In this document: positions 1 to 10,562 of the stretch, piece by piece
Position numbering within the stretch: the stretch's first letter is position 1
Layout: each line of letters starts with the position of its first letter
Assembly: GCF_024713975.1 (NCBI RefSeq)
Contig: NC_091111.1
Span: 8,866,501-8,930,500 of the forward strand
DNA: 64,000 nucleotides
Direction of reading: 5' to 3'
Source: Paralichthys olivaceus
Taxonomy: Eukaryota > Chordata > Actinopteri > Pleuronectiformes > Paralichthyidae
Notes under the pieces: model-generated
The model's input: only the letters and a program-made list of their open reading frames with translations
The model's database searches: none
What the model was told of the DNA's origin: nothing
Made by a program: the position numbers and the translations under genes

Positions 1-909
1 CCATTTCCTGTTTTTCTTCAGCTTGGAGAAATTGTAGAGGCTTGTTTTATCAGCCTTTGGGTCTGTGGGGTTTTAAGAGGAGAGAAATACTTTGCATTTA
101 GAATCTGACAGAGTGGTTAAAGATACATTAACCATATCTACCACGGTAAATGACTTTAGTCCGCACTGACTTGTCTAGTAACATATAATAACATGTTTCT
201 TCATGCATCTTACCTTTACCTTGCAGAAGAACTCCATTGAGGGGCTTGCACTCGGCCAACCCATCCCCCTGTTCACATGACTCACTCTTCACTGTCAAAG
301 CTGCATGTTGAGCAGAGTGGTCCAGAGACAGCCCCGTCCCCAGTGCATCATCACTGTCGTCACTGTCATCACTAGAACATGAGGAACACGTTGCCCATTT
401 AGATCCTGTTTCTAATATTCATTCTTTGGAGATGGAACTGTCACTCATCCATGACAGGGGGAAATATTGCGGCAGATTATTTCTACTGCGATGATGTTAT
501 ATAAAACAGACAAGATTGTAAGTCATGCTGAAATATCATTTCCCTTCATTTATTATTACAGTCGGTCAAGAATTAGGATTTAAGATTACTAAATTGCTTT
601 AAATCTATTTCGCTCCAACTGATTCAGTTTGCAATCCTGTAAAAGCAAAATTGCATTTACAGTAAAACAACCACTGAAACCGATCCCAGGATGTGCCCTA
701 TAATAATCCAGTGATTCAGTCTGAGAACCACATGTGTATGATGTCCACCGCCCGTACCTGGTTATGTCTCTGTTGAAGATGGTTGCAGTCTGGCGCAGGA
801 AACTGTCCAACCTCAGGGATCGTTCTAACCGTTGCAGGTAGAGAGGTTTGGCCAGGCTAGAGCTCCCAGGCGCCCCAACCTCCAGCCGGCCATCCTGCCC
901 CGACGCCAT
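1..909 (-). CDS. ino80: INO80 chromatin-remodelling ATPase, N-terminal exons (partial)
   Basis: This is the 5' end of the gene for the catalytic subunit of the INO80 nucleosome-remodelling complex (nuclear; slides nucleosomes and edits H2A.Z). Three coding exons are visible: 758-909 (50 codons plus two bases), 220-371 and 1-62, the last running off the window. Exon 1 encodes a start like the human protein: MASG, then LAKPLYLQRLERSLRLDSFL and IFNRDIT. Exon 2 gives an acidic DDSDDSDD run and ends in NGVLLQ. Exon 3 contains LYNFSKLKKNRKW, which also matches human INO80. Phases join correctly (AG|T gives Ser, G|AC gives Asp). Exon 2 may end at 214 instead of 220 because two donors lie 6 bases apart. 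Helicase, HSA and DBINO regions lie outside the window. The start is the first ATG after the acceptor at 950-951 and matches the conserved MAS N-terminus. Confidence 0.93.
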
Positions 910-1317
910 GCAACACAGACACCTCTGCCCAGCAGGGCAGCAACTTTTACTGAAGAGGAAGAAGAAGCAAGATAAGAGAAGATTGCACAGGTCACTGCTA
1001 CCTATACAGGTAGTTGTTATTCCGTTAAATTGAGTTATGCAGGTTCAACAAGCTTAAAACGATTTGTACATCACGTAAGGCTCAGAGGCAGAAGTTTTGC
1101 CAGATTTTCAAGCAAGTCAAATCTGAGACACAGGAGATGTTCTTCTTCTAGCCTGGTTCCAAAACCCTCAAATCACCACCCACATCTCAGATGTTGTCAA
1201 AAGCTCATGGTTTGTAAATCAAAATACAACACACACACACAGTGGACCTACCTTCTCAGGACAGGATGTCATGGCTCCTCATTCCAAGATTAAAGACCAG
1301 ACAAAATGTGAAAAACC
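910..1317 (-). other. ino80: ino80 5' UTR: leader of coding exon 1 and an optional non-coding exon
   Basis: On the minus strand a long pyrimidine tract ending in CAG (950-952) precedes 949-910, which is the untranslated front of coding exon 1. Upstream, a pyrimidine run ending TTTTTTAG (from 1318) and a good donor (GAAG|GTAGGT, exon end at 1252) bracket a possible 66-base non-coding exon, 1252-1317. That exon carries two ATGs opening very short reading frames (see findings). Its use is inferred from splice signals only. Confidence 0.5.
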
Positions 1318-2750
1318 CTAAAAAACAAGATGACACACAGTCACACACTGAAATTGCAAATGTTTTTATTAAGGGCATTCGCTATTTATCGTATGTGTAT
1401 ATGCTTTCCTTATAGGGAGCTTGTTTCATTGCTGCAATACTGATAGTGTGTGTTCATAATTTTCTATACAACATATTTTGATGGGTGTTAAATACATCTA
1501 TCAAGCAGCAGCTAATTTTTCAGCTGTAAAATATTTATAGAAATATAAATACATATTATATAAAGGAAAGTATACTTGGTTGGTTCATATCTACTGGTAT
1601 AACATTTATTTTTCTTTATTTACCACTCACACACACAAACACAGATGTACTACACAATATTATAACTCAGGTACATGTTAGTGTGTATTCCTGTAATGTC
1701 TGAGTTATGATTGTATTGATGATGCATTTTAACTCTCATAACTGTTATATTCATCTGTAATATCAATGGCTTATGTATAATCCATCGCATGCACACGTTC
1801 TTATTTTACACTGGTTATATTCGTTTAATTCAATTCATATTTTTTAAATTCCTTGTTACGTATTACTAACTAATGCCTATTTTGACTCACTCATACTGCA
1901 AATCCCCATTGTGAGATAAATAAAGTATATAATATATACATATATCTTATCGAAGTAGACAGATGATTGTTTCATTGACATGTGTTCATGTTAACTTGTC
2001 CTCTGTAATTACTACTTTCTGAAACACGATCACGTGGATGAATGACAGCTGAGGCCCAGCAGGAGTTTGCATTTCTGTTTGAATTCAACAAAAGACCTCG
2101 GGAGCCTGATCGCTCTAAATAACACTTTTGCTATCGTTATGTTATCATTAGCTTAGCCGCTAGCTAGCATTCGCCGGGCTTTGCTAGCTAACCTTGGATG
2201 GTGCACTAGAGTACTGCTGCTACCGGGCTAGCGACCGTTAGCCGCCTCGCTATGCGAGCTACATCGGCTCCCATCAATGATAGTTAAGGGTCAAGGTGGC
2301 AGATCGCCGGCAGAAGTCAACCACACTTTGCACATCAGTGTTGTTTTAGTGCTAACACGTTAGCCTTCAGTGCAGCACGGTCGCTACCTATGCTAACACG
2401 AATGTGGCCGCTCACCAGCGACGTTAGCTTATGAAACACTAACGCGTTTGCCTCGGACCATTAATATGAAGTATTGAAATCGGCCCTGTCTCTTTAAGGC
2501 CACCGCCTCACTTCCTAACCGTTGTATTAAGAAATGATATTTGTTTCATGGCGATTCTGTCGCTAAGTCACCGCGGCCAGAGGCAGGCCCGCCGCCCGCG
2601 CCTCTCGTAGCCTCGCTGCGGACACGAGAAGGGGGGACTCCGGCTGCCTGGTGGAACGAGTGATCCCCGTGTTTTAATTCTTTCTCCCTCCCGGCCATCT
2701 TTCCCCCCCCATCGCTCCTTCGCCACAACAACCGCGGCGGAGTGTCTCAC

Positions 2751-3180
2751 CTCGGGCCCCGTGTTCCCCCCCTGGTCGCCTCTCTCGTCGCTGCTGCCGA
2801 CTCTCGGTTCTCTCGCTCCAAAATGGCGGTTGGAGGCGCCGGGCGAGTCCGTGAGCTTTGAGTCGGCAGCGGCAGCGGAGAGGCGGCCACTTTCTGTTAC
2901 TGAGAGAGCAGAGACACGACGCCATGGCGAGGGGACAGCAACGAGCAGGCGCTTTAATCGATCCCCGAGAGAGGGACGCTCGCTCGGCGGCGTCTCTAGA
3001 GTCGCGACGGTGACGATAAACAACAACAACATGTTTTACTAATAAACAACAACACTCGTCCGCCACGTGGGATGATTTGAGCTGTGTGCGCGCCAATAAT
3101 ACAGAGGCATCGATGAGTTTCCGATGTCGATTAGTCGCGTCTGCTCGCTGCGAAGATTACCGAGCTACGTCTGACGTCAC
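2751..3180 (-). promoter_or_regulatory. ino80: ino80 promoter and probable first non-coding exon
   Basis: The stretch from about 2560 to 3180 is rich in GC and CpG compared with the AT-rich DNA on both sides, as expected of a housekeeping promoter. On the minus strand a strong donor (CCCGAG|GTGAGA, exon end 2751) would close a leader exon starting near 2830. A YY1-type site (AAAATGGCGGT on plus, 2820-2830) lies at the probable start site. Two other ATGGC-type elements lie near 2700 and 2922. Long reading frames across this stretch on both strands are a by-product of GC content. The TSS is inferred. Confidence 0.6.
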
Positions 3181-4475
3181 CAGAAGGGAACTCCGTTTAA
3201 GGCAGTTCGATTCCCACAGAATATGAACATTATAAATTCATCCCCCAATAAAGTTAAGATGTATTTTTAAATGACTTAATTGATTTTATGTATTAATCTC
3301 ATATCAGTCAGTAATGAAAGTGTTGTAGATTAAGAGAGAACAGACTTAATGGAGCAGTGATCCAAACCATCAGTTAAACGTGATTCACTTTGTGCTGTGT
3401 AAATACAGGATTGCTCATATCCTGCATCACCTCCTTTCCCAGACGTTTTCTCTTCCTCCACTGAACAACACACAGCCTTCGGAAGAGCCGTGGGCAAGGG
3501 TGTCTGTGAAGAGTCATCCAGGTCATAGCATCTCCAGACGTTGTACAGAGAGACGTCTGAGTATTCAGATTTACCTTTAGCCTCAGCGTACCCTCAAATT
3601 CGGCCTGTTTCATTGATTACAAGGCCAAAACAGTTGATGCAGTTATGTCCCTAACGTCTGCTGGTGGCCACTAATGCCTGCTAACATCTACTGGTAGTTG
3701 GTGACCTAAATTGTGCAGAAGACCTTTAAACGTACAACGGACGTTCAACATCTTGTCCCATATTCTAAAAAACAGACATTGTCTCGGCTCCACTGAACTG
3801 TAAACAGCCTTCTCTGTGAAGTCACTCATGTCATGGCATCTTCAGACGTTGTACAAGTGAATCTAGGCAACGGGACTTCCTTGCATTTCTGGAAGCCGTC
3901 AGACCCACAGATGTATTTTTGGACGAGAGATGAAACATCTTTAAGAAACACAGTTGCCCATGTTCACTTGTACAACTTCTGCAAATGTAATGAAGGGTAT
4001 TGATTTTTCTATACATGTTTTCCTAATTACACTTAAAGCAGTCAAAAATAATTTACTCCATCAGTACTGACAAGCTTTAATGTTCCACAACTGAACTGCA
4101 GCAAATATATGAAAAAACAATTTGTTAATCTGTCGCACTGACAGCATCATGAACCCAGAGCTGAAGATAGATGATGAAAGCAGCTAAGGCGACACAGACA
4201 TTGTCCAAGTGCATGTTATGTTTTAAATGGACCAAACCAGTGCATATGCTAATGTAGTTAGTAAATGTATAGTGCAGTCAGATCTGAATCTTTTTCTACC
4301 ATTGTATTCAGAGGTTCAGGCACATGTATGTACTGTACAGCCCTGGCGTTATTGTTTCACATCACATCATCTTGACTCACAGCCCAGTGTCAATTCATGT
4401 CCACTTTTCACTAAATGCTCAAATACAAAGTGCAAATGTCTTAAAGTCGCCTTCAAATATGACCAACAAAAAAGG
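3181..4475. other. Interval between ino80 promoter and vps18 3' end, with a diverged duplication
   Basis: No gene is supported here. The interval is AT-rich and holds two related segments: 3455-3556 and 3787-3858. Both contain CTCCACTGAAC, CAGCCTTC, TCTGTGAAG and CAGACGTTGTACA in the same order, with an insertion of roughly 20 bases in the first copy. The function is unknown. It may be remains of a dispersed repeat or a local duplication. Confidence 0.55.
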
Positions 4476-4481
4476 TTTATT
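4476..4481 (-). terminator. vps18: Probable vps18 polyadenylation signal
   Basis: TTTATT on the plus strand reads AATAAA on the minus strand, 129 bases beyond the vps18 stop. A second TTTATT around 4601 is too close to the stop (4610) to be the only signal. Confidence 0.5.
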
Positions 4482-4609
4482 GTGTAGAGAGAGACTGAAG
4501 CGTGCGGTTTGCAACAGCAGGTATTCCCACTCTGCAGTAAGTAGTGCCACTGAACAGGTCTGCCCTATGGGTGATGCTGTTTAATTGACACAAAGATTCA
4601 TTTATTCAT

Positions 4610-7600
4610 TCATAGCCAGCTAGATTTTTCCTCCTCAAATTTATGTGGGTCGATGAAAGGCTTGTCGATGGATTTGATCATCAGTTCGCCGCAGTACACG
4701 CACTCGGACGCAATGATGTCGTCAATGTCTGATTTTATCTGCTCCCGACTCGTGCCTGCATTGCCCTTTCCCAGGCTGGAGGTGTCACCCTCGTCCTTGG
4801 GCGCCGGGCGGTGGCGTGACTTGGACGACTGTGTGGTTGCGGCCAGCTTTTTCTGAAGCTCCTCCAGGCGACCCTGCTTGTAGGCAGACATATGAGGAGT
4901 CACTTCCTAGAAGGGGGAAAGGGAAAGAAAGAAGCATATAGGGATTATTACTACGCTGAGGGTGTTCAGAAATTTTTGCGTCAAGTTGAGTGATCTTTTT
5001 TTACCTGGAAGAGGCAGTCATAGTGGAACATGTGTCCACACAAGAATAGATAGAAAGGCCTGTTGAGCAACGGGAAGTCACAGGCAGCACACTTTTCTTG
5101 GGAGTCCACTACACCATATTTGTTCCTCATTTCTTGGATGTCTTCTCTTATTCGCTTAGCGCTCTCTGTTGCCTCCTCCATTTCCTGCTTCAGCTCATCG
5201 ATGTGCTGGTTGTACTCCGCCAGGGAGCTGCAGATGGCCTCCTGAGAAAACGATGAACAGAACATGACGTACAGTGCTCACTTTCCTCAAAACACACGAG
5301 AGTAACTGCTCTGTTACAAACCTTAAAGTGGTCAATGGTGACAAAGTCCGGGAAGAAGGGCAGGATGTCTTCGATCTTGAGCAGGTCGCAGCTGGACAGA
5401 CAGTTCATGGCTTTCTTCACGTCTTTCTCCTCTTGCACAACGTGCCGTGCGATCTTCAGCCAAAGCTTCTTCCTCAGTTCCTCGTCGTCCTCAGGCAGGT
5501 CAGCGCATGACTTGGCCAGGTCTACATCGACCTATGGGAAAAAATACATACAGTGATTATCTAAGTTAGTAGATTTGAACATTCAATATTTAAGATTAAA
5601 GGAAAATGTCCTGATTATCTATTTACATGCATGAATCTCACTTACTTGTAAAGCGAGATCCACTGCCTCCTCATACAGTTCCATTATCCTATAAACCAGG
5701 ACACAGGCGCGGAGGTAGCCATGTTCAGCGCACAACCTGAGAGCATACTTCAGGTCATAGTGTATCTCTGAGGCGTGTGTACCTGCCTGCTCCAGGTACA
5801 GCAGCAGAGAGTCTGGCTTGTATTTAGCATAGAGCGACAGCAGGTAGTTGTGGATCGCCTCCTCTGTCACATTGAGCTCGTACACGCAGAACTCCATGTA
5901 GCGAATGGTTTCACTGATCTGCTGGGTGCTGCCCATCTGGCTGTAGTTCATAAGCGCGGGGATGAGTTTCTTTGGCTCCAGCTTCTTTCCCATCTGGATC
6001 CACGCGTCGACTACTTTTTTGGGAATGTGCTGCATGAGGACGGGGGAGAACTTGTAAAAGAGCTTCTCGTCACAGTGCTTGGAGAGCACGTCCAGAGCGG
6101 CGCTGTAGTCATCGTGTTGGCAGTAGTGGGAAATCACTCTCTCGTAGTCCTGCATGACGACCGAGAAGTAAACCATGTCGTCAACGTTGCCGTGGCTGGC
6201 CAGCAGGTCATAAATGGTACTGCGGTTGTTGAACAGGCACTCCTTGTGCTTCGAGCAGCTGAGGAAGTGGCGGAACTCATCACGTGTCTCCTGGAAGATG
6301 ATGCTGTTACCGTTACTCTCCAGCTGGCCGAGACTGTTCAGATAGAGCTCTGCTAACCAGGTGACCAGCAAGGTGATCTGCGTTCTCTCACTCTGTTTCA
6401 AATTATTCAGTTTCTTCAGTAAGAACTCCTTCAAGGCTTCCTCTTGTTTGGCCTCGATGAACTTGAGCGCTATTTCCTCAAAGTAGTTCTGTGTCAGCGC
6501 ATAGCACTTGGCGCTCTCCAGGTATCGCTTATTCTGGAAGCAGTGCTCAGCCTCCTTCGCCAGTACCATGTCCATGCACTCAGGTCGGTCACGGCAGTAC
6601 TCCTTGGCCAGATCAAATTTATTCATGCTCATGTACATCTGCCAGACGTCCCTGGCCTCACGCTGAATGTGATAGCGGAAGACTGCCCGCTCGGTGTAGA
6701 TCCACACCAACCCACCAACTGGGTCCTTAATCATCCTCTTAAGGGAGCCAAATTTATCTGGGAACACATCCTCATAAACAACCTGTCCATTCAGAGTGCA
6801 GATGGCCTTGACTCGGTCATGGAGCAACAACAGGAAGTGGAACTGTGTCAGCACAATGGAGATGGGCTTCTTTAGAGTAAGGTCAATGTCAGGGGTATAA
6901 TCCCATACCTGTTTGATTGCGAGGGAGAAGGTAAGAAAAATGTGAATGAGGTGAGGGTAGAACGAAACATTATTGATTATCATCGGTACATTCTCCCATG
7001 CATTCACATTTACCTGCACATCACTTAGCAGGGAATCAGGCCTCACATAGTCCAGCTGACCATAAAGAACTCCATTACCCATCATCCAGGCAAACGCCTT
7101 GGGGGAAGTCCGCAGTTTCGAGGTGTAGAACGTGATCTCGCTGTAGCCCATGTTGGCCGGGAACTCCTGGAAACTGGGCAGCAGGTCCTGGTTCTGGTTG
7201 AAGATGGAGCTGAAGCCGAGCTGCTCTGACCCCTCGGGTACCTTACCCACAAACTGGAACAGGCGTTTGCGTGTGGTGGCGATGATGAAGTACTTGTTCT
7301 CCAGGCCACGCTCCACCTCCAGGCAGCAGATGGGTGCTGGCTTCCCATCCTCCTCTAGGGAGTGGACCTGTCTCAAGATAAGAACGAGATATTGTTCAGG
7401 ATAGAAAAAAAATGCAGGTCAGTTTATTCAACTGTTTTGGATTACAAACCAAACAGTACCACCTAACATAATATCCTCATTTTTATGGTAAAATGGTGAT
7501 TTCTCAAATAATTAGCCATTCTCTGACCTGTCTGAAGTACTGGTCTGGATTGTTGTTGAACAGGCTGCCCTCGCTTGCAGAGATCTCAGCCTCAAAGATG

Positions 7601-9351
7601 ATGCCTTGACTGGTGCCAACCAGGATGGGTCCTGTGCTGGTCTCGTTGCCCAGCAGCTTGTTCCAGCCAACGCTCTCAATGAGGTGGCCTCTCCAGCGGG
7701 ACAGACTGCGCACCTTCTGCGTGTTCCTGTTAAGGTACAGACACTCGCTGGTGCTCAGGCTGATCAGCACATGGGAGCCTGCAGTGGTAAATATGGAGGT
7801 GGTTGTTAATAAGTCATAAGCATGACAGCATCAGAGTAATGCTATGAATTATGCAGTAGCAGAGAGCTTGGGCCATCAGTGTTGCTTCAGTCTCTGAGAC
7901 TCTATTCAGACCTTGTATTAACATCCAGTGTGATCAAATTAATAGCAGACAGCACTAAGTTCAGGTCTGAACCATCTTGAGATCTGATCACTCAAACTAC
8001 ATTTGGAGGTGGTAGGGAAACATTGGATTACAGTCTTTCACTTTGTGAATGCAAACACATCTTTGGCCACATGTGAGGGATCAGCTGACGTCTCTGATCG
8101 CCAACAGTTTCACTATGATTCAAGCCTTTTTTTAAACGATTCTCTGCATTCATATGTTGATTTGTTTGTGGCCACCACCAATATATCAACTTTGATCACC
8201 ACATAATAACTGAAGTCTTTCTTCACAGCACAGTTGCATGAAATTTATTCAGCCCCTCCTTACTCCTCTCTCCCTCAATTGCCCTGACACACACATTTAC
8301 ACACAGACCACGAACCCATCTGTAAACTCAGACTGGTTAAAAACAACCACAACAACAATCATCTGATTGAACTTGATTATCTGCATATAGAGCAGGGAAG
8401 TGAGATCCAATCACAAGTGGTTACATGAGTCACATTCAGGATGCATTTTAACAGGTGTGAACAGACGAATTCAGTGCTGGCCACTTGAAATTGCATATTA
8501 GGTCTGAATAGGGCCTGAGGCCTTTTTGCTTGATCGTGAAATGATGATATACATATAGTAATTATAGCATTATCCCAGGCATAGGTTTTATGGGTGGTAA
8601 TATTCACAATTCTGTGTATTTGAGTTCTAACAGAATACCCAGAAATGAGTAATATCTTGTTTTACTCCTCTAATTATAGCCTACGATCAGTGTTTTAAAG
8701 GAAAATCTGAATAAGCATTGTGTCTTTATTCACCTGTGGGGTCCAGGAACAGTTTGTGCACTTTGCTGTCATCTTTCCTTCCTAATTCAATCTGATTCGG
8801 CTGATCTGGCTTGGCCAAGTCAATCCTGCACAGGAGAGAACATGGAAAACATCAGTATCAGCAACTTCAACAAACAACAATGACAACAAACGAGCACTAA
8901 TCGCAGTGAGGAGCAGCCATTAACTCTGAGTAATCCAGTCAAAACCATGTTGTGTGATAAGTGTTATTTGCCTCAGCAGGGTGTCCTTCCCCAGACTCAT
9001 GCATAGCTGATTGTTGCAGACTGCGAGATGGTTTATCTTCTCCGGTGGTGTGAAGTCGATCCTCTGCTTGTTGAATATCGGCTTCTCTTCCTCCAGTCTC
9101 ACGTTCACAAAACCTGGTGTGAGGGAACACGCTTGTTGTGTAATCGAGTCTTTCAGCAGAAGGGCGACTGAGTTCTAAAGATTTATTAGCATTAAGAATC
9201 CTTAAATGTGATGAGACTGGAGCATCTCCGGAGAGGAGGGCGACCTACCTGAGTGCGTTATCCCGATGTTGGCACTTGACAAGCGGCTGTGCTGCTGCGC
9301 ACTCTGCCTCGTGTTCTGCGAGTCCTCGTACTCGTCGAGAATTGAAGCCAT
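4610..9351 (-). CDS. vps18: VPS18, core subunit of HOPS/CORVET tethering complexes
   Basis: VPS18 is a class C Vps protein on late endosomes and lysosomes that tethers membranes before SNARE fusion. Nine coding exons read on minus: 9249-9351, 8972-9113, 8734-8825, 7528-7778, 7014-7367, 5646-6908, 5322-5531, 5005-5241 and 4610-4906. They total 982 codons plus stop (human is about 973). The start MASILDEYEDS matches the family. The N-terminal half is the beta-propeller (GTSQGIIFEAE, AFAWMMGNGVLYG), followed by the Pep3/Vps18 and clathrin-type helical repeats. Near the C-terminus come a coiled coil and a RING-H2: CAAC at 856-859, CGHMFHYDC at 873-881 and CVYC at 953-956. The protein ends SSWL, as in human. 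One intron (6909-7013) is in frame and lacks stops, and another uses a GC donor (both described separately). vps18 is head to head with rhov across 1.2 kb. Confidence 0.96.
6909..7013 (-). other. vps18: In-frame, stop-free 105-base intron in vps18
   Basis: The donor GCAG|GTAAATG and the acceptor AACAG|GTATGG (after a CT-rich tract) flank 105 bases, exactly 35 codons, phase 0, with no stop. Splicing gives LLSDVQ joined to VWDYTP, which aligns with human VPS18 (LLSEER then VWEYPE) far better than retention does. It is therefore called an intron, but retention would yield a complete 1017-residue protein. Confidence 0.8.
7902..8511. mobile_element. MITE-like element inside a vps18 intron
   Basis: CTATTCAGACCT at 7902-7913 is matched by its exact reverse complement at 8500-8511. 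The adjoining sequence on both sides is of a type I remember as a repeated teleost element. It lies wholly within the intron 7779-8733 and explains why that intron is much longer than its neighbours. No transposase is seen. No target duplication was identified. Confidence 0.55.
8826..8971 (-). other. vps18: GC-AG intron in vps18
   Basis: The exon ends CTGCTGAG and the intron opens GCAAAT. No GT lies nearby that would keep the frame. The acceptor is TGTGCAG|GATTG. Joining at the GC donor makes AG|G (Arg) and the sequence DTLLRIDLAKP, matching human DTLLRIDLGK. GC-AG introns are a known minority class removed by the major spliceosome. Confidence 0.85.
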
Positions 9352-9560
9352 GGTTGATTCTTCACCTTATTTCTACAGCTGCAAATTAAATCCTCTCCAA
9401 AAACAGGGACGGAAGACGAGTCAGTTCTAAGACGACATGGCTAAACTAGCTAGCTAGCCTAGCACTGTTTACTTCCGTTCAGGGCTCACTACCGCATTTC
9501 CTGTCGCCGCATCTGTCTGCGATGACCAGAGAGGTGTCGACTAGAGGTTACCCTGCAACA
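9352..9560 (-). promoter_or_regulatory. vps18: vps18 promoter and 5' leader
   Basis: The sequence upstream of the vps18 ATG is locally GC- and CpG-rich. It holds ETS-type motifs: ACTTCCGT near 9471 and a TTTCCTG near 9497. There is no clear TATA box. This agrees with a housekeeping promoter shared in a divergent interval with rhov (ATG to ATG 1.2 kb). The TSS is not resolved. Confidence 0.5.
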
Positions 9561-9924
9561 TAAACAGGACAATACATTAGTCTTCAGTCATTTAGTCCAC
9601 CATTAGTTAGCTTAGCTTCCGACTGCACAGCACAGGGTGGACTCCAACAGTCAGGTGACACAAGGAATCATGTGATCACATTTGGTGTAGTGCCCGTCTG
9701 TGACACTGGGGGGCGCAGGTCACCCAACTTTCGAGCTGTGACAGGAAACAACTGAATATTAATGATTATGAACATTTTAATTTATAAAACAAAATCCGTC
9801 ACAAATAAAATACACAGTGAGTAAGAGTACACGAAGATAACGAATAGAAATAGTCATCAATAATAAATAAATGACATAAAAATGGAAAACTCAATTACAC
9901 TTACAAGTCAGTAAAGATTAAATA

Positions 9925-9998
9925 AATGAATCCCTCCCTTCCCTCTCTATCTATCCATCTCCCTCCCTCTATCTATCAATCAATCAATCAATCAATCA

Positions 9999-10067
<69 letters not shown>

Positions 10068-10091
10068 CCTATCTATCTATCTATCCCTTCA

Positions 10092-10152
<61 letters not shown>

Positions 10153-10275
10153 CTCAATCTCTCTCTCTCTATCTATCTATCTCACCATCTCTCTCTCTCT
10201 CCCTCTCTCTCTATCTATCAATCTCCCTCTCTCTATCTGTATTATTCTGTCTATCTAACTTTTGGAAAGTCAGGG

Positions 10276-10320
<45 letters not shown>
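9925..10320. repeat. Compound microsatellite (ATCT)n, (CT)n, (AT)n, (TG)n
   Basis: This is a block of simple repeats in the vps18/rhov divergent interval. Tandem ATCT and CAAT units run to about 10085. CT and AT runs follow at about 10090-10148, then mixed CT/ATCT to 10240 and a TG run at 10281-10320. The apparent reading frames here (runs of Ser-Ile-Tyr-Leu or Cys-Val) are artefacts of the repeats. Confidence 0.95.
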
Positions 10321-10322
<2 letters not shown>

Positions 10323-10352
10323 CGCGTCTATGTAAATCTGGACCTGTGGGAG

Positions 10353-10388
10353 CACCACCCCTCTCCTCCACACCACCCCTCTCCTCCA
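10353..10388 (+). promoter_or_regulatory. rhov: Two exact 18-bp tandem units upstream of rhov
   Basis: CACCACCCCTCTCCTCCA occurs twice head to tail. The CACCACCCC core looks like a KLF/Sp (CACCC-box) site. It lies 175 bases before the rhov ATG, so it is in the promoter or the 5' leader. A binding role is inferred. Confidence 0.5.
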
Positions 10389-10562
10389 CACCTCCCTCCC
10401 GGCACATGTCTCCAGTCAGTCCCAGCAGAGCAGAGACTCGGGCGGCAGGAATGTGAGACGCAGAGCGCTCAGTTGATCCTCACTGTGCCACTCTCATCTG
10501 AAGCAGAAACAGAGTCTGAGGTCTGGAGTCGTTTCTTTCCCTCTGTTCCTGTGCGGCTCGAC

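Noticed and set aside
2568-3096. Overlapping 93-154 codon frames on both strands
   Set aside because: They arise in the GC-rich ino80 promoter, have no family similarity, and all directions are equally open.
5775-6356. 193-codon plus-strand frame
   Set aside because: Antisense shadow of the large vps18 exon. Codon-level similarity to VPS18 is on the minus strand.
9926-10258. 110-codon frame rich in Ser-Ile-Tyr-Leu
   Set aside because: Translation of (ATCT)n, (CT)n and (AT)n microsatellites. No protein character.
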